Source: Asaia astilbis JCM 15831
Lineage (GTDB): Bacteria > Pseudomonadota > Alphaproteobacteria > Acetobacterales > Acetobacteraceae
DNA length: 64,000 nt
Reading direction: 5' to 3'
Assembly: GCF_000613845.1 (NCBI RefSeq)
Contig: NZ_BAJT01000010.1
Coordinates: 79,179-143,178, forward strand
This document shows, one piece after another, positions 10,701 through 20,482 of this stretch. Positions within the stretch are counted from its first letter, which is position 1. The number at the start of each line of letters is the position of its first letter. A model generated the notes under the pieces. It searched no databases and was not told the DNA's origin. It saw only the letters and a program-made list of their open reading frames with translations. The translations under genes and the position numbers were made by a program.

Positions 10701-12590
10701 TCAGTCCGGCCTGGACAGATGACGCCACTCATCCACAAGCGCGCACCAACGCTCCCGGACGTCGAGTGCTATGCGGTCGTCCTGCTTCATGATCTGAGCG
10801 CTCTGCTCGACAAAAGCACCGACCTGCGTCCTGAAGCGTTGCGCCACTTCCTTGGAGGCCTCTGCCACACCAGGCAAACGCAAGAGGCGCCTCGTCTCCC
10901 TGTTGATATCTTCAGCAAGCACTAATCCCGGCTGAACGCCACCGGTATCGAAACGACTGGTGAAGAGCTCGAAGATACCAGGGTTATTATACCGGAAATG
11001 CTTGGTTTTCAGTACACCGGAGTTGTCATTTTCTCCTCGCGCAAACTTCCAGACATATTCCTCCAGAGATCGCACATGGTAATGACAGACGCTCGCGTTC
11101 GACGTGGGCCTCGCTGCAAAATTGACATCGTGATCGGATAGATTTCCGGTTTTCTGGCTCTCTCCATCGATTGTCATATAGGGAACGACAGCACGCTCTC
11201 TCGATGTCGGGTGATGCGCCGATGCCCCCGAGAACAGATGGGTACGAAACGCCGTCTTGATCAGCGGGTGGCTCTCCGTCTCAACAAACCGCGCTGCCGA
11301 CAGTCCCGGCGCCCAGGCGAGATGACCGTTCGATGTGTAGACCCGCCACGACATCGCTACGGCCTCCGCCCCTTCGCGCTCCCGCGCTGCCAAAAGCGGA
11401 GGCAGACAGTAATCGACACTCGCGTCGGGAAGAACCATCTCGTCGAGATCGACCACCAAGCACCAACGATAATCGAGGATTTCGGGCAGAACCATCAAGG
11501 CATGGTTATAAGCCTTGTCCTGCATGTTTATTTTGACGGGAGATGCCCCGCTATTGTTAATCCAGACGATCTCTCCAGCCTCTGCCAGGCGCCGAAGCAG
11601 TAAATCCGACCCGTCCGTGAGATCATTGGTGTAAATGAAGAATTGCTCCACACCGATCCGGCGGTGATGAGCAATCCATTCGAGCAGATAGACACCCTCG
11701 TCGCGGGCTGTCGCGAGCAACGCCAGGGTCTTCGTCGGTTTGATCGTTCTTCTTGCCTCGCTCAGCAGTCTGGCACCGACACAATACGCGCTCCCTTTTT
11801 TCGTATTCTCCTGAAATCCGAGAAAATCATATTGCGCCCCAGCTCTCTGTATCGAAAAAGACTGCCCGGTTCGCCACTCATGCAAACGGCGAAAACCGTC
11901 ACGGAGCCAACTCCCCTGAGGTAATGCGGCCAGTAGACGCTCACAACGGTGGGATGTTGATCCACTCGTCGCTTCGAAATCAGTCACAAAAATGCTGGCA
12001 AGCTCTGCTAGCGCAGAGGGCGTCAGCATTTCGCAGAGCAACTCTAGCAAAGATGGCTGGAAAGACGGCGGCATCGACAAAAGAGCGCTCAAAAGCACGC
12101 TGGGCTCACTCAGATGCCGCAAAAGCTCTGCAAAAGAGGAAGCGAAGTCCCCGATCAGGCTCGTTTTTGCGGGTTCTTCGGAGTCAAACCGAAAAAGTTC
12201 CCAATCCGCGATCACCGATCTGTCGTGATGAATGCGACCGGTACCGTTCTCCGCCGTCAGGAAACACGGAGCTCCGTAGGGCTTTAAGGCGTACTTACCC
12301 TCGGACATCGCAATTACCGCAAGGGGTGCGAAACCCGGGCTCCAGCCTTCTTTTCGCGTCGCGGCCTCCTCCTCTGGCCAGCTCCCATCCGAGGCGACAA
12401 GCAACGCGAACCCTGGAAACGAGGACCAGGTGAAGGCAAGAGTCTCAAAAGACATCAGCTCCGCGGCATGGTGGGAGAGGCCAGACGTCTGTGGATCGAG
12501 CATCAGGTGCGTCTGGTGGTCGGTCACGACATGTGAAATCGTGCAGGTCACGCGCTCGCCATCTGACAAGCGGCACTGAAAGGAGGCCAT
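10701..12590 (-). CDS. Glycosyltransferase family 2/92-like protein
   Basis: The protein has 629 residues from the ATG at 12590, which follows GGAG at a suitable distance; upstream in-frame codons have no support. Residues ~1-280 are poorly conserved and unassigned. Residues ~290-560 match the Glyco_tranf_2_4/GT92-like domain: 'ARDEGVYLLEWIAHHRRIGV', 'FFIYTNDLTDGSD', the metal-binding 'LVVDLDEMVLP' (DxD) and a late 'CHYHVRSLEEYVWKFARG'. Such proteins transfer sugars onto surface glycans or capsule; the substrate is not readable. No membrane spans are apparent. It begins 25 bp after the SDR stop codon and may be its downstream operon partner. The frame is intact. Confidence 0.82.
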   Translation of the reverse strand: MASFQCRLSDGERVTCTISHVVTDHQTHLMLDPQTSGLSHHAAELMSFETLAFTWSSFPGFALLVASDGSWPEEEAATRKEGWSPGFAPLAVIAMSEGKYALKPYGAPCFLTAENGTGRIHHDRSVIADWELFRFDSEEPAKTSLIGDFASSFAELLRHLSEPSVLLSALLSMPPSFQPSLLELLCEMLTPSALAELASIFVTDFEATSGSTSHRCERLLAALPQGSWLRDGFRRLHEWRTGQSFSIQRAGAQYDFLGFQENTKKGSAYCVGARLLSEARRTIKPTKTLALLATARDEGVYLLEWIAHHRRIGVEQFFIYTNDLTDGSDLLLRRLAEAGEIVWINNSGASPVKINMQDKAYNHALMVLPEILDYRWCLVVDLDEMVLPDASVDYCLPPLLAAREREGAEAVAMSWRVYTSNGHLAWAPGLSAARFVETESHPLIKTAFRTHLFSGASAHHPTSRERAVVPYMTIDGESQKTGNLSDHDVNFAARPTSNASVCHYHVRSLEEYVWKFARGENDNSGVLKTKHFRYNNPGIFELFTSRFDTGGVQPGLVLAEDINRETRRLLRLPGVAEASKEVAQRFRTQVGAFVEQSAQIMKQDDRIALDVRERWCALVDEWRHLSRPD

Positions 12591-12615
12591 CTCGTCTACT
12601 CCGCCTTTTCCTGAA

Positions 12616-13374
12616 TTAAGCGCGCCATTGTAGGTGCTGCCCGCCATCGACCGCAATCATCTGCCCGGTTACCGACGGCATGCGCAAAAGAGCGATCATG
12701 GCTGTGACGATCTCCTGCGGACCCGCTCCGGTTGCGAGCGGCGCGTTTCGGCGCATCGCAGCAAAATGCTCGGGACTTTGACCAGTCGCCGGCAGAACGG
12801 GACCGGGACCGATGGCATTGACCCGAATACGCGGCGCCAGCGCCAGCGCCATCGTTTGCGTCAATGTCCACAACCCGGCTTTGGAGAGCGTGTAGCTGAC
12901 GAAATGCGGCGTCAGGTTCCACACGCGCTGATCGAGCAAGTTAAGGATCATTCCTTGCGCAGTCTCCGGCAACGCGCGCGCAAAGGCTTGCGTGAGCACA
13001 AATGGCGCACGGAGATTGGTCTCGAGATGTCGATCCCATGTCTCGCGCGTTGCATCATGCCACTCGTCACGCTCGAAGACCGATGCATTATTGATCAGCA
13101 CACCGATCGGTCCGAGTGCTGTCGTAGCCTCGTCGATGAGTGTTTCCGTTTCGCGCTCATTGGCGAGATCTGCCTCGAGCACGCAGCCTTTCACACCTAA
13201 GGTCCTGAGCAGTGACCGCGCTTCGTCTGCGTGACTGCGGCAATGCAGCGCAATTGAGAAGCCTTCCTGCGCGAGCCCTTCGACCAACGCCTTGCCGATA
13301 CGCCTGACGCCGCCCGTGACAAGAGCCACACGCGGAAGAGCCTCGGAAAATCCTGACGGGGAGAGAGGACTCAC
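12616..13374 (-). CDS. SDR oxidoreductase, pteridine-reductase/FolM-like
   Basis: A 252-residue short-chain dehydrogenase. It has 'VALVTGGVRRIGKALVEGLA', the TGx3RxxG variant of the nucleotide motif typical of NADPH-dependent pteridine reductases such as FolM and PTR1, then 'LINNASVF', 'YTLSKAGLW' (catalytic Tyr-x3-Lys) and 'RVNAIGPGPVLP'. Family members reduce dihydro(mono)pterin or dihydrofolate, so a role in folate or pterin recycling is likely but inferred. Its ATG overlaps the recR stop by four bases (ATGA), which points to translational coupling. Confidence 0.85.
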   Translation of the reverse strand: MSPLSPSGFSEALPRVALVTGGVRRIGKALVEGLAQEGFSIALHCRSHADEARSLLRTLGVKGCVLEADLANERETETLIDEATTALGPIGVLINNASVFERDEWHDATRETWDRHLETNLRAPFVLTQAFARALPETAQGMILNLLDQRVWNLTPHFVSYTLSKAGLWTLTQTMALALAPRIRVNAIGPGPVLPATGQSPEHFAAMRRNAPLATGAGPQEIVTAMIALLRMPSVTGQMIAVDGGQHLQWRA

Positions 13375-13970
13375 TGTGCTGGCCGCCTGGCCGAGAGCGC
13401 CGCCGCCAGGGTGCCATCATCCAGCACATCGAGTGCGCCCCCGATGGGCACACCATGCCCGACGCGGGTGACCGTCACATCGAGTGCCGCCAGCTTGTCC
13501 TGCAACCAATGAGCCGTGCTGGCGCCCTCAACCGTGGCACCCAGCGCCAGAATGACCTCGCGCACCTCGCCTGAAGCCACCCGGGACATGAGAGAAGCGG
13601 TATTGAGGTCTTCAGGACCTGTGCCCGAGAGAGCCGAGAGCACGCCCCCAAGAACCTGATAGGTTCCGGGATGCAGCCGCGACCGCTCGAGGGCCCAGAG
13701 ATCACCCACCGTCTCCACAACGCAGATCACTCCGTGATCCCGTGTCTGATCGGAGCAGATGCTGCATGGATCGCTGCTATCGAGGGTTCCGCAGACATGA
13801 CAACTTCGCACCGAGTGCGCTGCGGCCTGCATCGCCTGAGCAAGCGGAAGCAGTCGCGTTTCCGGCGCGCGTAGCAAGACAAGGGCAGCGCGCCGCGCCG
13901 AGCGAGGGCCAAGCCCGGGCAGTCGTGACAGGAGCTGGATCAGCCTGTCCACATCGCCGCCACCCATCAT
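13371..13970 (-). CDS. recR: Recombination mediator RecR
   Basis: RecR (199 residues) works with RecO/RecF to load RecA at single-strand gaps. The N-terminal HhH is seen in 'LLSRLPGLGPRSARRAALVL'. A zinc finger runs from 'CHVCGTLDSSDPCSIC' near residue 57. The Toprim domain begins at 'ICVVETVGDLWALERS', and the C-terminal Walker-B-like region has 'GVPIGGALDVLDDGTLAAAL'. Its placement downstream of dnaX-ebfC is the classical dnaX-ybaB-recR order, all on the minus strand with short gaps. Confidence 0.97.
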   Translation of the reverse strand: MMGGGDVDRLIQLLSRLPGLGPRSARRAALVLLRAPETRLLPLAQAMQAAAHSVRSCHVCGTLDSSDPCSICSDQTRDHGVICVVETVGDLWALERSRLHPGTYQVLGGVLSALSGTGPEDLNTASLMSRVASGEVREVILALGATVEGASTAHWLQDKLAALDVTVTRVGHGVPIGGALDVLDDGTLAAALSARRPAQ

Positions 13971-13995
13971 GACTTTGCCCTCCCGGAAATACGGA

Positions 13996-14319
13996 TCAGA
14001 ACGGGAATTTCAGACCCGCAGGCAGATCGATCCCACCTGTCACCTTGCGCATTTCATCGGCATTGGCCGCTTCGACCTTGGTACGGGCATCGGCAAATGC
14101 CGCAACGATCAGATCCTGAAGCATCTCGACTTCACCCGGGTCAATGAGCTTGGGATCGATCTTGAGCGAACGCACGTCACCCTTGCCGCTCAGCGTTACG
14201 GTGACCAGACCCGCACCAGAAGACCCTTCCACTGTCAGCGCATTCAGCGTGCTCTGAACCTCTTCCATGCGCGACTGCATCTGTGAGGCCTGCTTCATCA
14301 GCCCTGCGAGATTTTTCAT
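13996..14319 (-). CDS. ebfC: Nucleoid-associated protein, YbaB/EbfC family
   Basis: A 107-residue protein starting '[20 protein letters not shown]', the typical amphipathic N-terminal helix of the family, with the conserved core '[20 protein letters not shown]'. These homodimers bind DNA with little specificity. The gene lies between dnaX (19 bp upstream) and recR (25 bp downstream), as in most bacteria. Confidence 0.95.
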   Translation of the reverse strand: MKNLAGLMKQASQMQSRMEEVQSTLNALTVEGSSGAGLVTVTLSGKGDVRSLKIDPKLIDPGEVEMLQDLIVAAFADARTKVEAANADEMRKVTGGIDLPAGLKFPF

Positions 14320-14338
14320 AGTGCTTTATCCTTGAAAT

Positions 14339-16426
14339 CTAGAAAGACGATCCGCCACCGAAATCGTGCCAGTCGTCATCATCCATCAGATCGGCATCGA
14401 TCGGGGCAAAATCCAGATCGGGCGCCGGTGGTTCGGTTGCCCAGCTCTCAGGGGCCTCCAGCTCTTCAGGCGGCAATCCGTATTCATCGAGCGACAGATC
14501 TTTCGGTTCCCCGACACGCGCATCCGGAAAGACATCGAGAATAGCGCGCAGCAGAGGATGAGCGTGCAGCTCTTCGCGACGCAGCGCAACGATTTCGGCC
14601 CCCTGCTCGTCGAGGGTTGGCTCCCCTTCCTCCTGCGAGGTCTCGATCTGCCATTGTCCAGGATAGACACGCTCCAGAAGCGACTGAAGCCGCGTTTCCG
14701 TGCGTGGCGGTGTGCCCCGCTCCATGCGGATGACAACACGCGGGGGCTCAAAGCGAATGAGATGGGCGGAGTGACGCAACATGCCGTGCAGCATGGCCTC
14801 GGACTCGCGCGCAACAAACGCCACCATTTCCCGCCAGGACCGTAAGGGTGGATGCGCGGCCTCTGCCTTCTCGCTCTCGGGTGGTGGAGGCACTGGTGTC
14901 AGGACCGGTGTCGGGGCAAGGGTCGCAGCCCCCGCCTCATAGGCAACGCCACCATTGGCCACGAGGCGCAATGAGGCGCGCGGACGGTCGTCACCTGCCC
15001 CATCTGACGCCCCGCCATGAGGGACATTTGAGTGCGCGCTCGTCGTGACAGCCTCTCCCCGAGACGTCTCGGTCAGGGTTGAGGCGCCAGATGGCATCGG
15101 TGAGCTGCCATTCGCCTCATCGGCAGGCATCTGCATGACCAGGCGTGCCAGACGATCAGGGGTAGGCAACGTGCTGGCATAGCAGAGGCGTATCAGCACC
15201 ATCTCGGCTGCGGCACGTCGTTCCGGCGCCTGCTCCACTTCCTGCACGCCTTTGAGCAGGATCTGCCATGCCCGGCCCAGTTCGGCATTGGGCAAGCGAT
15301 CGGCAAGCGAGGCACCACGATCCCGCTCGGCCTCGGGAAGCTCGCGGCTATGACGCAGAGCGGGAATGGCCTTGAGCCGCGAAATGATATGAATCAGGTC
15401 GAGCAGATCGGTCAGAAGAACGCCGAGATCGGCACCCTGAGCATAGGCGTTCCCGCTGATCTGCAGAGCCTGATCGGCCTTGCCCTGCATCAGCACTTCA
15501 AACAGATCGAAGACGAGCTGACGATCGGCCAAGCCAAGCATGGCGCTGACCATGGGAGCCTCAACCTGCGCTGTGCCCTCGCCTTCGCCTTGGGCAATCG
15601 CCTGATCGAGCAAAGAGAGACCGTCGCGCACGGATCCGTCAGCCGCACGCGCGATAAGGGAGAGCGCCTCGTCTGAAAACGCGACCGATTCCTTGCCTGC
15701 GATACCGGCAAAATGCTGCATCAGCATTTCCTGCGGCACGCGGCGTAGATCGAATCTCTGGCAACGGGACAGTACGGTGACGGGCACCTTGCGCAATTCC
15801 GTAGTTGCGAAGATGAAGGTCACCTGCTCCGGTGGCTCTTCAAGCGTCTTGAGCAAGGCGTTGAACGCATTGCGCGAAAGCATATGGACTTCATCGATGA
15901 TGAAGACCTTCATGCGCCCTTGCATGGGGCGAAAGCGCGTCGCCTCGATAATTTCGCGGATATCATCCACGCCCGTGCGCGAGGCGGCATCCATCTCGAG
16001 CACGTCAGGATGACGATCGGCCAGGATGGCTTTGCAATTCGCGCAGACGCCACATGGATCGGCCGTCGCGCTTCCCTGCCCATCCACACCGATACAATTC
16101 AGAGCACGCGCGATGATCCGCGCCGTCGTCGTCTTGCCGACACCCCGCACCCCGGTCAGCATGAACGCATGCGCGACGCGTCCAAGCTGGAAAGCACGAC
16201 GCAGAATCCGCACCGTCGCGTCCTGACCGATCAGATCATCGAAATGCTGGGGGCGGTATTTCCGCGCGAGCACCCGATAAGGCCCTGCACGCTCCGTCGT
16301 CGCAGAGGGAGCTGGCGTCGCATCTGACGGCTTCTGCGGGGGAGGCGCCATGTCGAAAAAGCCTCCCTCTTCAGTCGGGGGCAACGGGATGTCGTCGTAT
16401 GTAGGGGGGATATCTGAAGGCGTCAT
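14339..16426 (-). CDS. dnaX: DNA polymerase III subunits gamma/tau
   Basis: DnaX is the clamp-loader ATPase of the replicative polymerase. From the ATG at 16426 it has 695 residues. A proline-rich ~50-residue N-terminus precedes the AAA+ core: 'YRVLARKYRPQHFDDLIGQ', Walker A 'GVRGVGKTTTARIIARALN', a Cys4 zinc site beginning CGVC-x2-C, Walker B 'VFIIDEVHML' and sensor 'TTELRKVPVTVLSRCQRF'. The C-terminal half is the tau-type extension. I see no A-rich slippery heptamer for a gamma frameshift. The open frame extends upstream to 16531 but would then lie inside the SRP RNA gene, so 16426 is chosen. It heads dnaX-ebfC-recR-SDR. Confidence 0.95.
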   Translation of the reverse strand: MTPSDIPPTYDDIPLPPTEEGGFFDMAPPPQKPSDATPAPSATTERAGPYRVLARKYRPQHFDDLIGQDATVRILRRAFQLGRVAHAFMLTGVRGVGKTTTARIIARALNCIGVDGQGSATADPCGVCANCKAILADRHPDVLEMDAASRTGVDDIREIIEATRFRPMQGRMKVFIIDEVHMLSRNAFNALLKTLEEPPEQVTFIFATTELRKVPVTVLSRCQRFDLRRVPQEMLMQHFAGIAGKESVAFSDEALSLIARAADGSVRDGLSLLDQAIAQGEGEGTAQVEAPMVSAMLGLADRQLVFDLFEVLMQGKADQALQISGNAYAQGADLGVLLTDLLDLIHIISRLKAIPALRHSRELPEAERDRGASLADRLPNAELGRAWQILLKGVQEVEQAPERRAAAEMVLIRLCYASTLPTPDRLARLVMQMPADEANGSSPMPSGASTLTETSRGEAVTTSAHSNVPHGGASDGAGDDRPRASLRLVANGGVAYEAGAATLAPTPVLTPVPPPPESEKAEAAHPPLRSWREMVAFVARESEAMLHGMLRHSAHLIRFEPPRVVIRMERGTPPRTETRLQSLLERVYPGQWQIETSQEEGEPTLDEQGAEIVALRREELHAHPLLRAILDVFPDARVGEPKDLSLDEYGLPPEELEAPESWATEPPAPDLDFAPIDADLMDDDDWHDFGGGSSF

Positions 16427-16460
16427 GCGCGTACGAGCGAGACTGGCTGCTTCAGAGGGT

Positions 16461-16556
16461 GGGAGGCCGAACACATGACCCGAACAAAACTCACTGCGGC
16501 TGCTTCCTTCCGGACCTGACCGGGTTCGCAAGCCGTCCGTCCAAGGCCGACCTCCC
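16461..16556 (-). ncRNA. ffs: Small signal recognition particle RNA (4.5S RNA)
   Basis: The minus strand carries the near-invariant SRP domain IV core (GGTCAGGTCCGG followed by AAGGAAGCAGCC) at about 16499-16522. The flanks pair as a terminal helix: GGGAGGTC at 16556-16549 with GGCCTCCC at 16468-16461. Length is about 96 nt, as for bacterial 4.5S RNA. The RNA binds Ffh for co-translational membrane targeting. It ends 35 bp before dnaX, a common alphaproteobacterial arrangement. A possible promoter upstream is TTGCGT-16 bp-TGTTAA near 16564-16591. Confidence 0.93.
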
Positions 16557-16574
16557 GGTGCAGGGTTAACACCA

Positions 16575-16602
16575 TTCTGCCTCTGTTACGCAAGAGGCAG
16601 AA
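16575..16602. repeat. Inverted repeat between ggt and ffs
   Basis: A perfect 10-bp inverted repeat (TTCTGCCTCT / AGAGGCAGAA, 8-nt loop) lies between the ggt stop and the SRP RNA. The T-run follows it only on the plus strand (16607-16614), so as a U-tailed terminator it would face away from ggt. It also overlaps the possible ffs promoter. Confidence 0.5.
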
Positions 16603-16612
16603 GCAGGTTTTT

Positions 16613-18423
16613 TTACAATCCGCTCGCGCCACCGCCCTCATGACGACGATCCCAGCCACCATAAAGCTTGCCCGTCTCGGGCGCAGCAACGGACGGACGG
16701 CCAAAAAGAATGCCTTCAGCCACGCCCCATGGGCGGTGTGGTGAAAGCGTATATCCCTCGAGTTGCAGGGCCTGCATGACATCGGTGCTCAACGCCCGTG
16801 GCTCAAGCTCGATGGCGGCCGGCTTCCACTGCTGATGGATGCGCGGCAGATCGACCGCCTGCTGAATGTCCAGCCCGCCATCGATCACGCCAAGCAAAGC
16901 CGACAACACGATGGTCGGGATACGCGAGCCTCCGGGGCTGCCAATGACCATGAAAGGCTTTCCGTCATGGGAGATGATCGTCGGGGCCATCGAAGAAAGC
17001 GGCGTCTTGCCCGGTGCGATGGCGTTGGCCTCTGAGCCCACGATACCGAACATATTGACGCTGCCCGGCTTGGCAGAGAAATCGTCCATCTCGTCATTGA
17101 GGAAAAACCCGGTGTCTCCCCCGATAACCCCGGCACCGAACCAGCCATTCAGCGTATAGGTGGCGGAGATGGCAAAGCCCGACCGGTCTGCTACGGAGAA
17201 TTGCGTCGTCTCGTGCTTCTCATGCGTGTCGCTCGCCGCAGGCTGCGCCATCGCGGGCAGTGCTGTCCCGGCAATGAGCGCATCGGAGTTCAACGCGTGA
17301 TCGAGCGGGATTCCCTTGCGGATCTCTGCCGCATAGGCCGGGTCGATCAGATGCGTCACCGGGTTCTTGACGAAGTGGGATCGCCAAGATTTCGACGATC
17401 CGAATAGGCATGGCGCATCGCCTCGACCTGACGCTGCACGCCTGCGACGCTCCGCAGCCCCAGAGCTTTCATGTCGTAGCCTGAGAGAATATCGAGCATC
17501 TCGCATAGCGCGACACCGCCCCCGCTCGGCGGTGGGGCCGTATCGATATCATAGCCGCGATAGCTGCAATGAATTGGAGCGAATTCACGCGGGTGGTAGG
17601 CGGCAAAATCTGCGCGCGTCAGAATACCCCCACTCTTGTCACTCGCTGCAACAACGCGCTGTGCGATGTCGCCTTTATAAAAAACGTCTGCACCGGATCG
17701 GGCAATGCTGCGGAGTGTCTGCGCCAGAGCTTTTTGCACCAGACGGTCGCCCGGCTGCAGCGGTGAACCATCGGGCCGCAGGAAAATCGTGCGGGCATGA
17801 GCATCCTTGCGGAATGCCTCCGTGCTGGTGTGCAACAGATCGGCATCGCCCTGCCCAAGGATAAAGCCTTTCTCTGCCAAAGCGATCGCAGGCGCCATCA
17901 CCTTCTCCCGGCTCAGCTTGCCCCAGCGATGATGAATCTCCTCAAGCCCGGCAACCGTGCCGGGCACAGCAATCGCACGCCAGCCCTCAATCGATGCCTT
18001 GGGGTCAACATTGCCCTGAGCATCCTGATACATGGTCGGCGTTGCTGCATGAGGCGCACGCTCACGAAAGTCGATGAATGTCGTCTTGCCGTCAGGCAGA
18101 CGCAGGGTCATGAAACCGCCACCGCCGATATTACCCGCAGCAGGATAGACAACAGCCAGAGCATAGCCGACGGCGACCGCCGCATCGGCGGCGTTCCCGC
18201 CCGAAGCCAGAATCTGGCGTCCGGCCTCGGAAGCAAGATGCTGCGCCGACACCACCATACCCCGAGAGCCTTCGACGGGCTTCACCGGTTTCAGATCAGG
18301 GGTGACGGTTCCGAATGCCAGAGGGTCATAAGGCATGGCAGGAGCTGCCAAAGCGAGACCCGGCAGGGAAACGCCCGCGAGGAGAAACGAGAGGGACGCC
18401 GCCCGAATGCAGACTTGCTTCAC
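16613..18423 (-). CDS. ggt: Gamma-glutamyltransferase, periplasmic, frame broken near 17380
   Basis: Ggt cleaves gamma-glutamyl bonds (glutathione and others) in the periplasm. The N-terminus is a signal peptide (MKQVCIRAAS...LALAAP). The large subunit has 'GGNAADAAVAVGYALAVV' and 'GNIGGGGFMTLRL'. The small subunit begins at the autoprocessing Thr in 'ETTQFSVADRSG' and includes 'MAPTIISHDGKPFMVIGSPG'. Between 'LGDP' and 'FVKNPV' (17379-17383) the frame changes; one added base restores the family sequence DR-x-LGDP-x-FVxNPV. The combined length, ~603 residues, is normal. It ends near the SRP RNA, and its start is about 20 bp after the map stop codon, so the two may be co-transcribed. Confidence 0.92.
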
Positions 18424-18443
18424 GAGAGTCTATTCCTTGCAGA

Positions 18444-19250
18444 TCAGCCGAGAACGTAAGGCGGTTTGGTGAAACCCGCGGGGGAGAGCGTGAAAATCTC
18501 GCAGCCATCGGCGGTCACGGCAAGCATATGCTCGAATTGTGCCGACAATGACCGGTCACGTGTCACGGCTGTCCAGTCATCTTCGAGAATCTTGGTGCCT
18601 TCCTTGCCGAGATTCAGCATGGGTTCGATGGTGAAGACCATGCCTTCATGCAGCGTCAGCCCCTTGCCGGGTTTGCCGTAATGCACCACCTGAGGCTCCG
18701 CGTGGAATTCGCGGCCGATGCCGTGGCCGCAGAAATCGCGCACAACGGACAGACGCTTGCCTTCGGCAAAGCTCTGGATCGCATGGCCAACATCGCCGAG
18801 CGTCTTGCCGGGAGCCACCTCGGCAATCCCGAGCATGAGCGCCTTATGGGTCGCTTCGACAAGGTTGATCGCCTTGCGGGGCACATTGCCCACCAGATAC
18901 ATGCGCGATGTGTCGCCGTACCATCCGTCGAGAATGGAGGTCACGTCGATATTGACGATGTCGCCATCCTTGAGGCAGCGCTCGCCGGGAATGCCATGGC
19001 AGACCACGTGATTGATCGAGATGCAGCAGGATTTGGGAAAGCCACGATAGTTCAGCGGCGCCGGCACCGCCCCATGATCGAGCGTGAAATCGTGGATCAG
19101 GCGGTTCAGATCGTCTGTATTGGCTCCGGGAACGACATGGGGGGTGATCATGTCGAGCGTCGCAGCAGCGAGCTGACCCGCTTTTCTCAGGCCAACGAAG
19201 TCAGCCTCAGTATAGATCGTAACCCCGTGAATTGAGTCCTTGCCGGCCAT
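18444..19250 (-). CDS. map: Methionine aminopeptidase, type I
   Basis: MetAP removes the initiator methionine from nascent proteins. The 268-residue protein has 'INHVVCHGIPG', the metal ligands in 'VNIDVTSILDGWYGDTSRM' (two Asp), 'FCGHGIGREFHAEPQV' (His) and 'FTIEPMLNLG' (Glu), plus a final Glu region near 'QFEHMLAV'. An AAGGGAG ribosome site precedes the ATG. Its first 64 bp overlap the 3' end of the carboxypeptidase frame in another phase, which is odd and may reflect an error in that gene. Confidence 0.96.
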   Translation of the reverse strand: MAGKDSIHGVTIYTEADFVGLRKAGQLAAATLDMITPHVVPGANTDDLNRLIHDFTLDHGAVPAPLNYRGFPKSCCISINHVVCHGIPGERCLKDGDIVNIDVTSILDGWYGDTSRMYLVGNVPRKAINLVEATHKALMLGIAEVAPGKTLGDVGHAIQSFAEGKRLSVVRDFCGHGIGREFHAEPQVVHYGKPGKGLTLHEGMVFTIEPMLNLGKEGTKILEDDWTAVTRDRSLSAQFEHMLAVTADGCEIFTLSPAGFTKPPYVLG

Positions 19251-20482
19251 ACGCTCTTTTCGCTCCCTTGACGCAATCGCTTGTTCTTAAAGATAAGAGC
19301 GCGAAAATGCGCCGTCGCGACGCAGGGAGCAAGGGCGAAGGCCCGTTTTTTACCGGGGCCCTCAATCAACTTCTGGTGTCGGGAAGATTTTTTGGTGGAA
19401 ACGGCATGGCGCGAGGTCGCCATCCGGATGCTGGCCTTCGTGACGCTGCGGTGCTTCGCCCCATGACCGACCGGCCGATAATGGCGCGGTCCACTTGGGG
19501 CTTCGGCGACTTCAACGACAGAATTCGTATTACCCGATGCATGACCCCGGCGACGTACGTGACGGGCGAGGACGGTCGGCTGACGAAGCGGCGCCATCGG
19601 AGCGACCCCTTCAGAGGCAAAGCCCTGATCAAGCAGCTTCGTCATGATCATGTTGCGCTGCGGGTTCGAACGGGCACCGAGCAGCACCGCGACCAGACGC
19701 ACATTGCTGCGCTGGGCCGAGGTAATCAGATTATGGCCCGCCAGATCCGTATAACCCGTCTTCATACCATCAGCCCCTGCATAGGTCTTGAGCATGGGGT
19801 TATGGTTTGGAATCATCCGCCCATGGAACGCAAAGGAGGGGGTCGCAAAGTAATGATAGTATTCGGGGAAATCATGCACGAGGTGCTGGGCTAAAACAGA
19901 AAGATCCCGTGCCGTCGTCACCTGATCCGGATCAGGCAGACCCGATGCGTTGCGGAAGGTCGTGTTCGACATCCCCAAGGCACGCGCCTGCTGCGTCATC
20001 ATGTTGGCGAAGCGCACTTCGTCCCCGCCGCCGAGCAGCTCACCCAGCGCACACGCTGCATCATTCGCCGATTTCGTCACAAGACCAAGAATGGCCTGCT
20101 GAACGACGAAGCGCGTACCGGGCACAAGCCCGAGCTTGGATGGCGCCTGCGTGGAGGCATGGATCGAAACCGGTACCGAAGTGTCGGGCGTGATCTCTCC
20201 CCCGCGCAACGCACGGAAGGTCATGTAGAGCGTCATCAGCTTGGTCAGGGATGCCGGATAACGCTGAAGATCGGGATCGACCTGAGACAGTACGGCCCCA
20301 CTATTGGCATCGACAACGTAGGAGCTGACGTGACCGGCGTACTGGGCGTGCGCTGCCTTTGGCAACGCGATGACGCCGGCGCTGAGGAAGACACCGAGCG
20401 CTGTGCGCGAAAAGACAGCCCATCGACGTGCCTTTGGGGCCTTCGAACGGCTCTTCTTTTCGGACTGCATGCAGTAGGTCAC
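19187..20482 (-). CDS. D-alanyl-D-alanine carboxypeptidase (S11 family PBP)
   Basis: A periplasmic enzyme that trims the terminal D-Ala of peptidoglycan stem peptides. A signal peptide precedes 'AHAQYAGHVSSYVVDANSG'. The three S11 motifs are present: SxxK in 'YPASLTKLMTLY', SxN in 'VTKSANDAACALGELL' and KTG in 'GMKTGYTDLAG'. The GTG at 20482 has a GAGGG site 5 bp upstream; an ATG at 20470 is an alternative. The last ~100 residues are basic and unlike the family, and the frame overlaps map by 64 bp. A lost stop or an undetected frameshift near 19300-19400 is possible; a weak GC hairpin with A/T run near 19340-19365 could be the original terminator. Confidence 0.88.
   Translation of the reverse strand: MTYCMQSEKKSRSKAPKARRWAVFSRTALGVFLSAGVIALPKAAHAQYAGHVSSYVVDANSGAVLSQVDPDLQRYPASLTKLMTLYMTFRALRGGEITPDTSVPVSIHASTQAPSKLGLVPGTRFVVQQAILGLVTKSANDAACALGELLGGGDEVRFANMMTQQARALGMSNTTFRNASGLPDPDQVTTARDLSVLAQHLVHDFPEYYHYFATPSFAFHGRMIPNHNPMLKTYAGADGMKTGYTDLAGHNLITSAQRSNVRLVAVLLGARSNPQRNMIMTKLLDQGFASEGVAPMAPLRQPTVLARHVRRRGHASGNTNSVVEVAEAPSGPRHYRPVGHGAKHRSVTKASIRMATSRHAVSTKKSSRHQKLIEGPGKKRAFALAPCVATAHFRALIFKNKRLRQGSEKSVWPARTQFTGLRSILRLTSLA

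Noticed and set aside
14339..16426. Programmed gamma/tau frameshift in dnaX
   Set aside because: No A-rich slippery heptamer is visible in the GC-rich second half.
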